A stretch of 60,342 nt of DNA from Exilibacterium tricleocarpae (GTDB lineage Bacteria > Pseudomonadota > Gammaproteobacteria > Pseudomonadales > Cellvibrionaceae): NCBI RefSeq assembly GCF_007004655.1, contig NZ_ML660116.1, positions 1 to 60,342 of the forward strand, in the 5' to 3' direction. This document shows, piece by piece, positions 43,737 through 52,474 of the stretch (positions are counted from its first letter, which is position 1; the number at the start of each line of letters is the position of its first letter). The position numbers and the translations under genes were made by a program. The notes beneath the pieces are model-generated. The model was not told where the DNA came from and did not search any database. It saw nothing but the letters and a program-made list of their open reading frames with translations.

Positions 43737-45404
43737 CTATGCTATTTTTGCTGTCGGTTGACGGATCGGCTCGACTGATGCGGAGTCAGAATCAAACTCA
43801 TCGGGCAATTGATCATCCCAGCACACCAACGGCTCTACCTTAATGTTCCCTATAACCATTCCCCGTCGCCGGCACCGTTCCTGGTAGAGTTCCCACGCAT
43901 TTTCGGTAACCACACACTGGGCCGGACCAAGCTGAGTCAGATCTCGCGCTAACTTGTAGTGAAAATGTTGACTCAGGCCTTCCTCAAGCATCGCGGCAAC
44001 TCTATCCCTCTCATCGGACCCGCGAGAAGTGCCTTCACAGAGCAGCAGATAAAAGGGGGGCCGGTTTGATGCAGCCGGTATAGCTACCAGACTAATAGGC
44101 TTAAACGCCTGAGACTGCGGCTCAACCTGGCTGAGTAATTGAGCGGCGAGTTCATTACTCATTTTTTCGCCTACCATATCTGTCCCGTCCATGCGCCCTA
44201 AAAATTCAAAGCAGGGACACTCATTCATAAAATCTACAACCTGCATTTTATCTTTCATGGCGTAACGCATCAGGCCGCTGCCCGTTGTCAAGAGAGGCTT
44301 GACGATCTGGTTCTTTCTAAGTTGCCAGGCGCTATAGATGTTATTGTCTTGTAAATCCATGAATTCATAAAAGTGACTATTTACCGCAAGCGGATACTTT
44401 CCGGAAAAAGGAATTGTGATAACGCCCTCTGTCGCCCACAGCCCTTTGCCTTGGAAATCTGGCCGTTGAAACAATCCTCGAAGTTGTTTTGCCCAACGCG
44501 CCGACGTCGAGGTATCCCATGAACTCACCAGGGCGAGATTGGGCCAGAGTGCAGCAACAAATTCCGGATCGGGCTTGCCATTCCACGCCGCTAATAGCTG
44601 TGCAGCCCGACTCGATTTAGGTGGACCCATTGCCTGTAGCTCACCGGCGAAGTGATTCCACTCCCCTGTGGCGAGGGTTTCGGCAACTGCATTGCGATAG
44701 CGGCCCATATTTTCCAACAGATTAATGGCAAACGTCGGACTCCAGACAGAAATCATTGACAGTGAGCGATCTGCCGCCAAATAGCACAGCGTTGAAAATA
44801 GCGACTGTTCGGAGGTATTGGTTTGTGACACCTCATCGGTCACCGCCATGATGGCCGACATAAACAAGCGCTTCCATAACGGCAATAGCTTCATATCATC
44901 GTTCACATTGCCGCTTATTTGCTTGCGCAGTGAGGTGGGAACCCAGGATAAAGACCAGTAATGGCTGCCTTTACTGATACCCGGGTAACGACAATACATA
45001 TCCCACATCCAGGGTGAAATCGCCGCATCAAGCTCGTCGAGAAACACGTTTGTATAAGGTATCCACTTAATAGCGGAGGTCGAGCCGCTGGTCGGCTGGT
45101 AACGGTCGCACTGGGCATTGGTAACTGCCGTAAGCCCGGTGCTGCGCTGCCGTTCAATACAAGAGGACCAGTCGCTGTAGTCGGTGACCGGGACCTGATC
45201 TCTGAAGCTCTGTAGTGAATCAACTGTATGCAGATGGTACCGTTGTGCGATCTCTGTCGCTTGGGAAAAATGCAGAATTGACTTTAAACGGCCTTGCTGT
45301 GTCGCTTCAAGTTGTTGTGTGCCTCTTATGAATTTCCTACAACCGTTGTAACTGGCAAGTTTTGCAAGTTTATGGGCAATTTTGCTGGTCTGATGATTAA
45401 GCAT
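43737..45404 (-). CDS. GH3-family acyl-acid amido synthetase-like protein
   Basis: The start is ATG 45404; an in-frame GTG at 45407 is less likely. The 555-residue protein matches the GH3 family of adenylating enzymes best known from plants, where they join an acyl acid such as an auxin to an amino acid. The ATP-binding signature is YQPTSGSTSAIKWIPYT at about residue 103; WATEGVITIP resembles the acceptor-side SEG box, and CFEFLGRMDG lies at the hinge. Bacterial GH3 proteins are known, but their products are mostly unknown. It is the second gene of the cluster, next to two GNAT-like genes and an acyltransferase-like gene. It likely activates a carboxylic acid as acyl-AMP and forms an amide. 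Family assignment is firm; the substrate is not known. Confidence 0.85.
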   Translation of the reverse strand: MLNHQTSKIAHKLAKLASYNGCRKFIRGTQQLEATQQGRLKSILHFSQATEIAQRYHLHTVDSLQSFRDQVPVTDYSDWSSCIERQRSTGLTAVTNAQCDRYQPTSGSTSAIKWIPYTNVFLDELDAAISPWMWDMYCRYPGISKGSHYWSLSWVPTSLRKQISGNVNDDMKLLPLWKRLFMSAIMAVTDEVSQTNTSEQSLFSTLCYLAADRSLSMISVWSPTFAINLLENMGRYRNAVAETLATGEWNHFAGELQAMGPPKSSRAAQLLAAWNGKPDPEFVAALWPNLALVSSWDTSTSARWAKQLRGLFQRPDFQGKGLWATEGVITIPFSGKYPLAVNSHFYEFMDLQDNNIYSAWQLRKNQIVKPLLTTGSGLMRYAMKDKMQVVDFMNECPCFEFLGRMDGTDMVGEKMSNELAAQLLSQVEPQSQAFKPISLVAIPAASNRPPFYLLLCEGTSRGSDERDRVAAMLEEGLSQHFHYKLARDLTQLGPAQCVVTENAWELYQERCRRRGMVIGNIKVEPLVCWDDQLPDEFDSDSASVEPIRQPTAKIA

Positions 45405-45434
45405 CACTTACTTCTCTGTATCAAGGTGCTTAAA

Positions 45435-46247
45435 TTATGTCGCCGCCACCTCTTTTCCAGCCGGCACTTGCGTATTGACATCGGCCTTCTTCACCGACTT
45501 GCCTTTGCACAGCTTGAGAAAATAGGCGGCAAATAACTTAAAGGAGACCTCTCCGGCACAAGGCAACTCTACACCTTTGTGCCACTCAGGGTTCTTTTCG
45601 ACAAAGAAGTCGATTTTCGCGTGTTTGGAGCGCATTTCATCAGTGATCTCTGCAACATTTTCCTTTAGCCTTTGGCTATCTTCGCCGAACTCCAGAAGCA
45701 TTTTTTCTTTATTAAAGGACTTCTCAAACAATGTTTCACAGTAATTTCTAACGACCAACTCCAGATTTTTGCACTGACTTTTAGATTTTTTGTCAACAGG
45801 CGTATCGACTCTTGGATAATACGACAAGAAATTGTTTGCCAGCAGCAAATAGGTTTTATATCCCTTGGAGATTAGCAACCAATAGATGGGAGTCACTGGG
45901 TTGGATAGCTTTAAACCAAAAAGGTAAGTTGAAAACCTTTTATGCAATGAACGATCCCCCCAATATTGACGTTCAAGTATTGTGTCACCACTGAATACGC
46001 CGATAGACTTGCGGCCGCCGAGATTCATTTCAAATGTTTTTAACGTGCTAAACCCAACTATTCTTTTTGTCGTCTTTTCCATAAGGATGATTACGCCGTC
46101 TTTCGCAATCATATCTTGAATAAATACATCTTGTTCAACACAGTTGTAATATTTTATAAATACTGCATACATACCCAAAACTTGTTGCAGCGAGAGTTTT
46201 TCGATTAATACATATTTGGCTTCAAGACTGCTTTGCTGTTTTGCCAT
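45435..46247 (-). CDS. Putative GNAT-like protein, first gene of the GH3 cluster
   Basis: ATG 46247 is preferred because GAAGG lies 8 bases upstream; the open frame extends to 46415 without a ribosome binding site. The 270-residue protein has VLGMYAVFIKYYNCVEQDVF near the start, then a GNAT-like strand pattern (KDGVIILMEKTTKRIVGFSTLKTF) and SIGVFSGDTILERQYWGD, which could be a CoA-binding core. The remainder is helical, with SKGYKTYLLLANNFLSYYPR. It matches no family I can name with certainty. It heads the minus-strand cluster, 30 bases before the GH3 gene, and faces the AraC gene across a 505-base region. It may provide a second acyl transfer step. Confidence 0.5.
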   Translation of the reverse strand: MAKQQSSLEAKYVLIEKLSLQQVLGMYAVFIKYYNCVEQDVFIQDMIAKDGVIILMEKTTKRIVGFSTLKTFEMNLGGRKSIGVFSGDTILERQYWGDRSLHKRFSTYLFGLKLSNPVTPIYWLLISKGYKTYLLLANNFLSYYPRVDTPVDKKSKSQCKNLELVVRNYCETLFEKSFNKEKMLLEFGEDSQRLKENVAEITDEMRSKHAKIDFFVEKNPEWHKGVELPCAGEVSFKLFAAYFLKLCKGKSVKKADVNTQVPAGKEVAAT

Positions 46248-46752
46248 TGGTAGTACCTTCGCTAATTTCCTGTGATGCTGTTGACTCGAAACGACACCGG
46301 AGCATGACCCGAGTTTCAATTGAAACGAAATTTGGTGACAAAAAAATAAGATTAGTTGGCTTGGAAACGAAGTTTTCTTGAGTTGAAAAATATAGACGGA
46401 GTGTGCGCAAGGCATTGGATTGCGAAAAGGTTTAAAGGGGTCACCAAGAGGTCTTTAGCGGTCATGGTTTTGTTCAAAATCACGTTTTGTGATTGGCCTA
46501 GCAATACCGGTGCGCAGCAAACCGCATTCTCTGGAAATTGCGAAAATGGCTGCATTATGATATTCCACAACAGTGATACGATACTGGCGATGTGCTGTGG
46601 TAGACGTTTTTCTGAAGCCGAAGCAGCGGCATAGCATAAGTCGGGCTGAAACACCAAAAATACTACCGTATTTCATAATATGTTCTGTCCAAAGCTTCGG
46701 ATAGATCCGAAAAATTTCACTATGTTTAGAAAAGGTATTGTGTAAACACAAT
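46248..46752. promoter_or_regulatory. Divergent control region between GH3 cluster and AraC gene
   Basis: These 505 bases separate the start of the minus-strand cluster from the AraC-type regulator on the plus strand, so both promoters lie here. No clear palindrome or -35/-10 pair was found. Short open frames across it (for example 46356-46634) lack ribosome binding sites. Regulation of both directions by the neighbouring AraC protein is expected from the arrangement. Confidence 0.45.
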
Positions 46753-47757
46753 ATGAAAACAGGCCCTTTAGAGTTTGATTCTCCAACCATTCCTATCCTT
46801 TATGCTGCAAAATTGGTCACACTGGTTGAGGAGGAGGGCTGCAAAGTTGATGTCATTTTAAAGGACTGTGACATTAAACGCCGCTCTTTTCTTGAGCCGG
46901 AATCTAAAGTTACAACGTCTCAATTAAAAAAACTTATCCTGAAACTACAGAAAGTTTCAAACAATGAATTTCTTGCACTGGATTTAGGCAGTCACCTGAA
47001 TTTTTCCTCCCATGGTCTCTCGTGCCCGAATGCGTTTCAGGGTTTGAGTATAGGGTTCATTCTCTCCGCCGGCATTGAGTATCTCAAGATTCGCTTTCCG
47101 CCGGTGAAGCTTGAACTGGATGTTACCGAAAAGTATGCCGCTATCACTATCGACGTTGTCAGGGCACTGGATGTTATCCGGATTTTTATCATCGAAGTGA
47201 TTCTAAGCAGCTTTAAGCTAATGTGTGATAGATACATACAAATAGAAGAGATTGTGCTGGATTACCCTATGCCTACTTATGCCGGCAACAAGTATAACGA
47301 GAGGTTTACTACGAATATCCGTTACGATTGTGACTCGACACAAATACGATTTGAGAAAAAGTCGCTCGAGCGGCTTTATGTGCCAATTGGCCAGAAACAT
47401 GAAAAGCCGGTCGGTAAACACAGTCCATCCGGGCATATTGTAAACCAGATCAGAGCAATGGTTGGTCGCGAGAAAGATGTGTTTATAAGCTTAGAACAGG
47501 TCTCCGATAAACTGGATTTGTCACCGAGAACCTGCCGGCGTCAACTCAATGCCCATGGATACTCTTTCAAACAACTGCGGGACGAAGTACTTTACTCCAA
47601 AGCCCTTCGGTATTTGCAGGAAACCGATATGCCGATGGAAGACATTGCGTTTAGTCTGGGCTACAGCGACAAAGCCAATTTTCGCAGGGCATTTCGTCGC
47701 TGGTCTGGCAAGCCGCCGAGTGCGTTTCGGAAATCAACCAAAGCTGAGGCGACCTAG
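46753..47757 (+). CDS. AraC-family transcriptional regulator
   Basis: ATG 46753 gives a 334-residue protein; the frame opens at TTG 46738. The N-terminal ~200 residues match the arabinose-binding-like domain of the OruR/ArgR-type AraC group (PTIPILYAAKLVTLVEEEG, a SHGLSCPNAFQGLSIGF block). The C-terminal ~100 residues hold two helix-turn-helix motifs (ISLEQVSDKLDLSPRTCRRQL and MEDIAFSLGYSDKANFRRAFRRWSGKPPSAFR). The arrangement of an AraC gene facing a biosynthetic operon points to autoregulation and control of the cluster in response to a small molecule, possibly the product or a fatty acid. The inducer is unknown. Confidence 0.9.
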   Translation: MKTGPLEFDSPTIPILYAAKLVTLVEEEGCKVDVILKDCDIKRRSFLEPESKVTTSQLKKLILKLQKVSNNEFLALDLGSHLNFSSHGLSCPNAFQGLSIGFILSAGIEYLKIRFPPVKLELDVTEKYAAITIDVVRALDVIRIFIIEVILSSFKLMCDRYIQIEEIVLDYPMPTYAGNKYNERFTTNIRYDCDSTQIRFEKKSLERLYVPIGQKHEKPVGKHSPSGHIVNQIRAMVGREKDVFISLEQVSDKLDLSPRTCRRQLNAHGYSFKQLRDEVLYSKALRYLQETDMPMEDIAFSLGYSDKANFRRAFRRWSGKPPSAFRKSTKAEAT

Positions 47758-47857
47758 CGTCAATAGGACCTGGCTCTTACCTAATACCGATATATCGGTG
47801 AACCTTCATTTTGTAAGTTGTTCGGATGCTTGTGCGGATAGTTTTTAAGAGGTGATA

Positions 47858-49171
47858 ATGAGATTTATACTGGTTACAGCCGGCAGCTTTGGTGATGTTG
47901 TACCTTTTGTCAATATTGGCGCAGAACTGCAACGCCGGGGGCATGAGGTTAAAATTGTTGCCAGTGGCTATTTCCAGGCGCTATGTGATAGAAACGCATT
48001 GACGCTGTGTGCTTATTCAAACAAAGAAGACTACCAAAATGTTTTAGACGATCCCCGATTAGTCGATGGCCGCAAAAGTGCAAAAACCTTCGCACAGAAA
48101 GTCCTCCTGCCCGCAATTCGCCCGGTTTATGAGATTATCTTGCAGCACTATATTCCCGGCGAAACAGTCCTCTTGTCCACGGGTTTTTGTTTCGGCGCCC
48201 GCATAGCTTCTGAAAAATTCAATATCCCCCTAGCTACTGTTAAATTGGCACCCGTTCAGTTTCGATCCCTTAGCGACTTGCCTAAACACCCTTTATTTAA
48301 AAGCTGGCTGCCCGACTGGTGGCCCCGCAGTATATGGTATCTCTACGACAAGCTGATGGTCGATCCACTTATTAAATCCGCGATTAATGAAGTTAGGAGC
48401 AGCATTGGCCTATCGCCGGCACACCGCATACTGCATAAATGGTATGAATCTCCCGAGAAGGTGTTCGGCCTCGTGCCGGAGTGGTTTATGAGAATGGATA
48501 AGCACTGGCCGGCACACAGCGAACTGGTTGGATTTCCATTGCCTGCGCTAAATCAGCAGGTTTTGGACAGTGATATAGAATCTTTTTTAGACCGCCACCC
48601 CAATCCGATGATATTTACCGGAGGCACTGCTAATAAAAAGGCAAAGTCTTTTTTTTATGAGGCAGTTACAATCGCAGAACAGCTGGAAAAGCCTGCTATA
48701 CTGCTCACGTTACACAAGGATATGTTACCGAAAACCCTGCCGGCATACGTAAGACATGTAGATTTTTCGCCCTTGGGTGTACTACTTGCCCGAGCCTCTA
48801 TTTTGATACACCCGGGCGGTATCGGCACAATTAGCGAAGCGATAAGGGCTGGAATACCGCAGGTTATTGTACCCGTGGCCAATGATCAGTTTGATAACGG
48901 CAATCGAATAGAAGCGTTTGGACTAGGCGTCTGTATCAAACGCAAACACTTTCTGGCAGACGCTATGGTGCCAAAAGTAAAAACCGCCCTGCAGTCATTG
49001 GAAATAAGAAACCTTTGTGCTCACCGCAGCCGTATGTTGCAAAGCAATAACCTCGTATATATAGGTGATCGCATCGAAGCTTATGTTAAGAACATAGAAT
49101 GCATCGCAAAATGTGCCGACTCTCCTGACGCCGGCGATGCAACGTCTGCGACCATTGCGGCAGCTAATTGA
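47858..49171 (+). CDS. GT1-type glycosyltransferase (UGT/RhlB-like)
   Basis: ATG 47858 follows an AAGAGG; the frame also opens at GTG 47852. The 437-residue protein begins MRFILVTAGSFGDVVPFVNIGAEL, the typical nucleotide-sugar glycosyltransferase N-terminus. Near the C-terminus HPGGIGTISEAIRAGIPQVIVPVANDQ carries the UGT donor-binding motif (HPGGIGT and the final DQ). Such enzymes move a sugar from UDP- or dTDP-sugars onto lipids, sterols or small molecules; RhlB makes rhamnolipid this way. There is no signal peptide. It lies 100 bases after the AraC gene and may glycosylate the cluster's acylated product. That link is inferred. Confidence 0.85.
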   Translation: MRFILVTAGSFGDVVPFVNIGAELQRRGHEVKIVASGYFQALCDRNALTLCAYSNKEDYQNVLDDPRLVDGRKSAKTFAQKVLLPAIRPVYEIILQHYIPGETVLLSTGFCFGARIASEKFNIPLATVKLAPVQFRSLSDLPKHPLFKSWLPDWWPRSIWYLYDKLMVDPLIKSAINEVRSSIGLSPAHRILHKWYESPEKVFGLVPEWFMRMDKHWPAHSELVGFPLPALNQQVLDSDIESFLDRHPNPMIFTGGTANKKAKSFFYEAVTIAEQLEKPAILLTLHKDMLPKTLPAYVRHVDFSPLGVLLARASILIHPGGIGTISEAIRAGIPQVIVPVANDQFDNGNRIEAFGLGVCIKRKHFLADAMVPKVKTALQSLEIRNLCAHRSRMLQSNNLVYIGDRIEAYVKNIECIAKCADSPDAGDATSATIAAAN

Positions 49172-49222
49172 AATACAGTGCCTGTTCATGGCTTATCACC
49201 ACCTATCGCCAAGAGAGATAAA

Positions 49223-49860
49223 ATGCAATCAATACCCTACCTAAAACGGAAGTTGACGCCGGTGGAACGCTACTATGTCTGCTTTGACAGTTTTGATAAA
49301 CCCAGGCATTCACCTTGCATGAACCAGATGACAATTGAAGGGGAGGGTCAGTTCTGTGAACAGGCTTGGAGGGATGCAGTCGCCATTGCCTCCAAGGCAA
49401 ACAGTTCCAGCCGACTGCGGATGGTCGGAAAATTAGGGATGACGCGGTGGGTGGTTCAAGGCGACACCGCACCGATAAGAGTTATCGACGGCTCGCAGTG
49501 GAATGGGCTTGGCAGCGATGGTTGCCACTTCGAACCATGCGGAAGATTAATGATAAAGCCAATAGAAAACGTTTAAATAATGGCCGCTTTCGCTTCAATG
49601 ACCTGATATCCAACCTCGGGTTGTTACCCCTGGACAGCTATGCGGGCGGTGGTTTTACAGCAAAGACCTGCTTCTTTATACCGGCCGAGGAGAGCGCCAT
49701 ACCGATGTTTTTCACCTTGGCCGGCTCTGCCCAGGGTGTGGATCTTGCGCTGCGAATGCCTGCAAGTTTAGCGACTGAAAACCGTGCGGCGCAGGCTCTG
49801 GATTTCGTGGCTGATTTTGTCAGGTGTAGCCAGTCCGGTCGAGCCAGTCAGATACCGTAG
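49223..49860 (+). pseudogene. Decayed condensation/acyltransferase-like gene
   Basis: Two frames carry pieces of one protein. Frame one, from ATG 49223 to 49576, reads MQSIPYLKRKLTPVERYYVC and onward to WNGLGSDGCHFEPCG, the N-terminal subdomain of condensation/WS-DGAT-type acyltransferases. The other frame, ending at TAG 49860, contains RFNDLISNLGLLPLDSYAG and PMFFTLAGSAQGVDLALRMP, the C-terminal part of the same superfamily. About 230 central residues, with the HHxxxDG site, are missing, and the pieces are out of frame near 49520-49576. The gene looks inactivated by an internal deletion. It resembles the incomplete condensation-like gene at 41504-42565 and may once have been part of the cluster. 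Confidence 0.6.
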
Positions 49861-49873
49861 TGCTCGCACTTCT

Positions 49874-50557
49874 CTATAGCTTCTCGCCATCTACATCGTC
49901 GATCACCCCTTCAATAGCCTGGATATCATCCATGATGCCGCGGGCGGCATCCATGGCATCCATGCGCCCGATATTCTCTGTTATGGCGTCTTGTAGCGCA
50001 TCCCGTGCCTCATCAAATTTTCCCTCCTCTTGCAATCTGTCAGACTCCTCTAAGGCGTCCTCATAGGCCTGCTCGTGTTGCTGCACCTGGTCGCGCAGGT
50101 CTTGCAAACTTTCCTCCAGGCCATCAAGCACCGTCTCCGCCTCATCCAAGAAGTCGTTAATAGCCTGGGCTGCGGCAAAACCGGCATCGGCATCCCCGCC
50201 ATCCGCCTCGCTGCCGTCTTCACCGAGATCACTGTCGGAGGGTTCTGACAGCCCCCTGCCACGGTCACCTTCACCCCCCTCGCCCGAGGCGGCAAGCCCG
50301 GTCGGGTCTTTGAGAGACACAGGATTATTGAATCCATACGTGTAGCGATTAAGCCCAACGCCATCCGCCAGGGGGGCTGACGGGTCCGCCGATATAAAGC
50401 GGGCCAGCACCGGGTCGTAATACCGCGTATTTAACAACATCGACCCGCCCCCCTGCGGACGCTCGCCGATAAAGCGGTGGGACTCCATTGTTTCGCCAGC
50501 CAACACCGTGTTAAATCCATAGACATCCAGCACCAGAATCAGCGCAAGTATACGCAT
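49874..50557 (-). CDS. Small secreted protein with RHS core domain and acidic coiled-coil tail
   Basis: The 227-residue protein has a short signal peptide (MRILALILVLDVYGFNTVLAG), then an RHS core (LLNTRYYDPVLARFISADPSAPLADGV...RYTYGFNNPVSLKDPTGL) without the long run of YD repeats that normally forms the RHS shell. The rest is acidic and helical, with a coiled-coil-like stretch of ~70 residues (ETVLDGLEESLQDLRDQVQQ onward). A good AAGGA lies 9 bases before the ATG, so it is likely expressed rather than a random fragment. It might be a degenerate RHS end that gained a signal sequence, or a small surface protein. The acidic tail contrasts with the basic tail of the RHS gene at the left end. 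Confidence 0.7.
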   Translation of the reverse strand: MRILALILVLDVYGFNTVLAGETMESHRFIGERPQGGGSMLLNTRYYDPVLARFISADPSAPLADGVGLNRYTYGFNNPVSLKDPTGLAASGEGGEGDRGRGLSEPSDSDLGEDGSEADGGDADAGFAAAQAINDFLDEAETVLDGLEESLQDLRDQVQQHEQAYEDALEESDRLQEEGKFDEARDALQDAITENIGRMDAMDAARGIMDDIQAIEGVIDDVDGEKL

Positions 50558-51069
50558 CTGTTTTAATCCTTGATTGAGTAGTGTTAGACAGGGAACTGTA
50601 GGGCTTGCCGGTGGCTACGTCGTCTCACTCGATCGAGAAAAACACCCTATTTCCGGTTTTTTTGACACAGTTGACACACTGGCCTGTATTTCATTTCACC
50701 GAAGTAAACCTGTTGCCCTTCGCGCCAGTCAGAAAATACTTTCACCTCGGTGGCACTTAGGTCTCAATCCGGGCATAGTCCTTCGGGACCTTCGCCAGCA
50801 AGGATGCAGGCGCAGAGCCTACAGGGGTGGAGCGGGCATCAGCGAAGCACTGCTTCGCTCCGCGGAACGACCGAAATCCATGATTTCGGGCCGGGCCCGC
50901 TTGCGGGTATAAATCGGGGGGCGCCTAGCCCGTGTCCCGAAGGACTATGCCCGGGTTGAGAGCGGGCTGGTTAAGGGAACCAAAACCCGTTTTGAGGTAA
51001 AAGATTTACTGGTCAGAGCACTAGACTCCAACATAGCGTAATATTGCCCAAAAGATGAGAGGACTCCCC
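50558..51069. other. Intergenic region with a large inverted-repeat element
   Basis: These 512 bases are dominated by the element at 50763-50960. Otherwise no gene is supported. The AGAGG ribosome binding site of the cystathionine beta-synthase gene lies at its right end; the frame of that gene also opens at ATG 51055. Confidence 0.5.
50763..50960. mobile_element. Putative MITE: 27-bp inverted repeats around internal hairpins
   Basis: Positions 50763-50789 pair with 50934-50960 (26 of 27 bases; the inner 21 are exact). Between them are further perfect hairpins, such as AGCGAAGCA/TGCTTCGCT and CGAAATC/GATTTCG. The 198-base unit could form a multi-branched structure and carries no gene. It looks like a non-autonomous mobile or repetitive element; a structured RNA is the alternative. 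Confidence 0.55.
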
Positions 51070-52458
51070 ATGTTGAACGTGAATCCACCGGCCGACTCGG
51101 TACTGGACCTGATTGGCAACACCCCGATGGTGCGGGTCAACCGCCTGGATACCGGTCCCTGCGCACTCTACCTGAAACTGGAAAGCCAAAACCCCGGCGG
51201 CTCCATCAAAGACCGTATCGGCCTGTCCATGATCAATGCCGCCGAAGCCGAGGGCCTGATCAAACCGGGCGGCACCCTGGTAGAGGCGACCGCCGGCAAC
51301 ACCGGCCTGGGGCTGGCCCTGGTGGCCTACCAAAAAGGCTACAAGCTGAAGCTGGTCATCCCCGATAAGATGAGCCGCGACAAAATCATGCACCTGCAGG
51401 CCATGGGGGTGGAAGTGGTGCTCACCCGCTCCGACGTCGGCAAGGGCCACCCGGAGTACTACCAGGATATGGCCGAGCGCATCGCCGCAGAAACCCCCAA
51501 CGCTTTCTTTATCAACCAGTTCGGCAATCCGGCCAACGTACTGGCGCATGAAACCACCACCGGCCCGGAAATCTGGGCACAGATGCAAGCCGATGTGGAC
51601 GCCTTTGTGGCCGGCGTGGGCTCCGGCGGCACCGTGACCGGCAACGGTCGCTTCCTGAAACAGAAGAACCCGGACATCGATATCATTCTCGCCGACCCCG
51701 AGGGTTCGGTACTGGCCGAGGCGGTGGCGACCGGCACTCCCGCCAAAGAGGTGGGCAGTTGGGTGGTGGAGGGCATCGGCGAAGACTTCGTGCCGGATAT
51801 TCTCGACCTGTCACTGGTGGACAAAGCCTACAGCATTCCCGATCGCGAAGCGCTGGCGGTGGTGCGCGAACTGCTGTTGAAAGAGGGTATTCTCGCCGGC
51901 ACCAGCTCCGGCACCCTGATTGCCGCAGCGCTGCGCTACTGCCGCGCCCAGACCACCCCCAAGCGGGTAGTGACCTTTGTCTGCGACACCGGCAATAAAT
52001 ATCTCTCCAAGGCCTACAACGACTATTGGATGAAAGATCACGGCTTTCTGCAAAAGGAAACGTTCGGCGACCTGCGGGACTTTATCTCTCACCACTACGC
52101 CAGTCACGACGTTGTCACTTTACGCCCCAACGACACACTGATGGCCGCCTACGGCAAAATGAAACTCTACGAAGTTTCGCAATTGCCGGTGGTCGCGGAG
52201 GACGGCAGACTGGCCGGTATTCTCGACGAGACCGATGTGCTGCTGGCGGTAAAGTCGCAGGAGGATCACTTCGGCGACCCGGTGGCGGGCACCATGAGCC
52301 AAAACCTGAAAACCGTACCGCCCACGGCCAAACTGGACGACTTGATTCCGCTGTTCGACAAGGGCATGGTACCGATTATCGCCGACGACCAACAATTCTA
52401 CGGTCTGATCACCCGCATCGATGTCATCAACCACCTGCGCGAAGAGCTGGGCCATTAA
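51070..52458 (+). CDS. Cystathionine beta-synthase
   Basis: ATG 51070 is favoured, with AGAGG 8 bases upstream. The 462-residue protein has the PLP-dependent fold type II domain (LIGNTPMVRVNRL, Lys47 in GGSIKDR as Schiff-base lysine, TAGNTGLGLA, GVGSGGTVTG) followed by two C-terminal CBS repeats from about residue 340 (VTLRPNDTLMAAYGKM and MSQNLKTVPPTAKLDDLIPL). It condenses serine and homocysteine to cystathionine in the cytoplasm. O-acetylserine sulfhydrylases usually lack the CBS tail, and the gamma-lyase-like gene 16 bases downstream supports reverse transsulfuration from methionine to cysteine. The CBS pair may sense adenosyl compounds, as in relatives. Confidence 0.93.
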   Translation: MLNVNPPADSVLDLIGNTPMVRVNRLDTGPCALYLKLESQNPGGSIKDRIGLSMINAAEAEGLIKPGGTLVEATAGNTGLGLALVAYQKGYKLKLVIPDKMSRDKIMHLQAMGVEVVLTRSDVGKGHPEYYQDMAERIAAETPNAFFINQFGNPANVLAHETTTGPEIWAQMQADVDAFVAGVGSGGTVTGNGRFLKQKNPDIDIILADPEGSVLAEAVATGTPAKEVGSWVVEGIGEDFVPDILDLSLVDKAYSIPDREALAVVRELLLKEGILAGTSSGTLIAAALRYCRAQTTPKRVVTFVCDTGNKYLSKAYNDYWMKDHGFLQKETFGDLRDFISHHYASHDVVTLRPNDTLMAAYGKMKLYEVSQLPVVAEDGRLAGILDETDVLLAVKSQEDHFGDPVAGTMSQNLKTVPPTAKLDDLIPLFDKGMVPIIADDQQFYGLITRIDVINHLREELGH

Positions 52459-52474
52459 TCCCTGAGGAACCACC

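Noticed and set aside
50934-50960. Integron attC site at the right arm of the inverted repeat
   Set aside because: The expected GTTRRRY core with its matching partner RYYYAAC is not present at the element ends.
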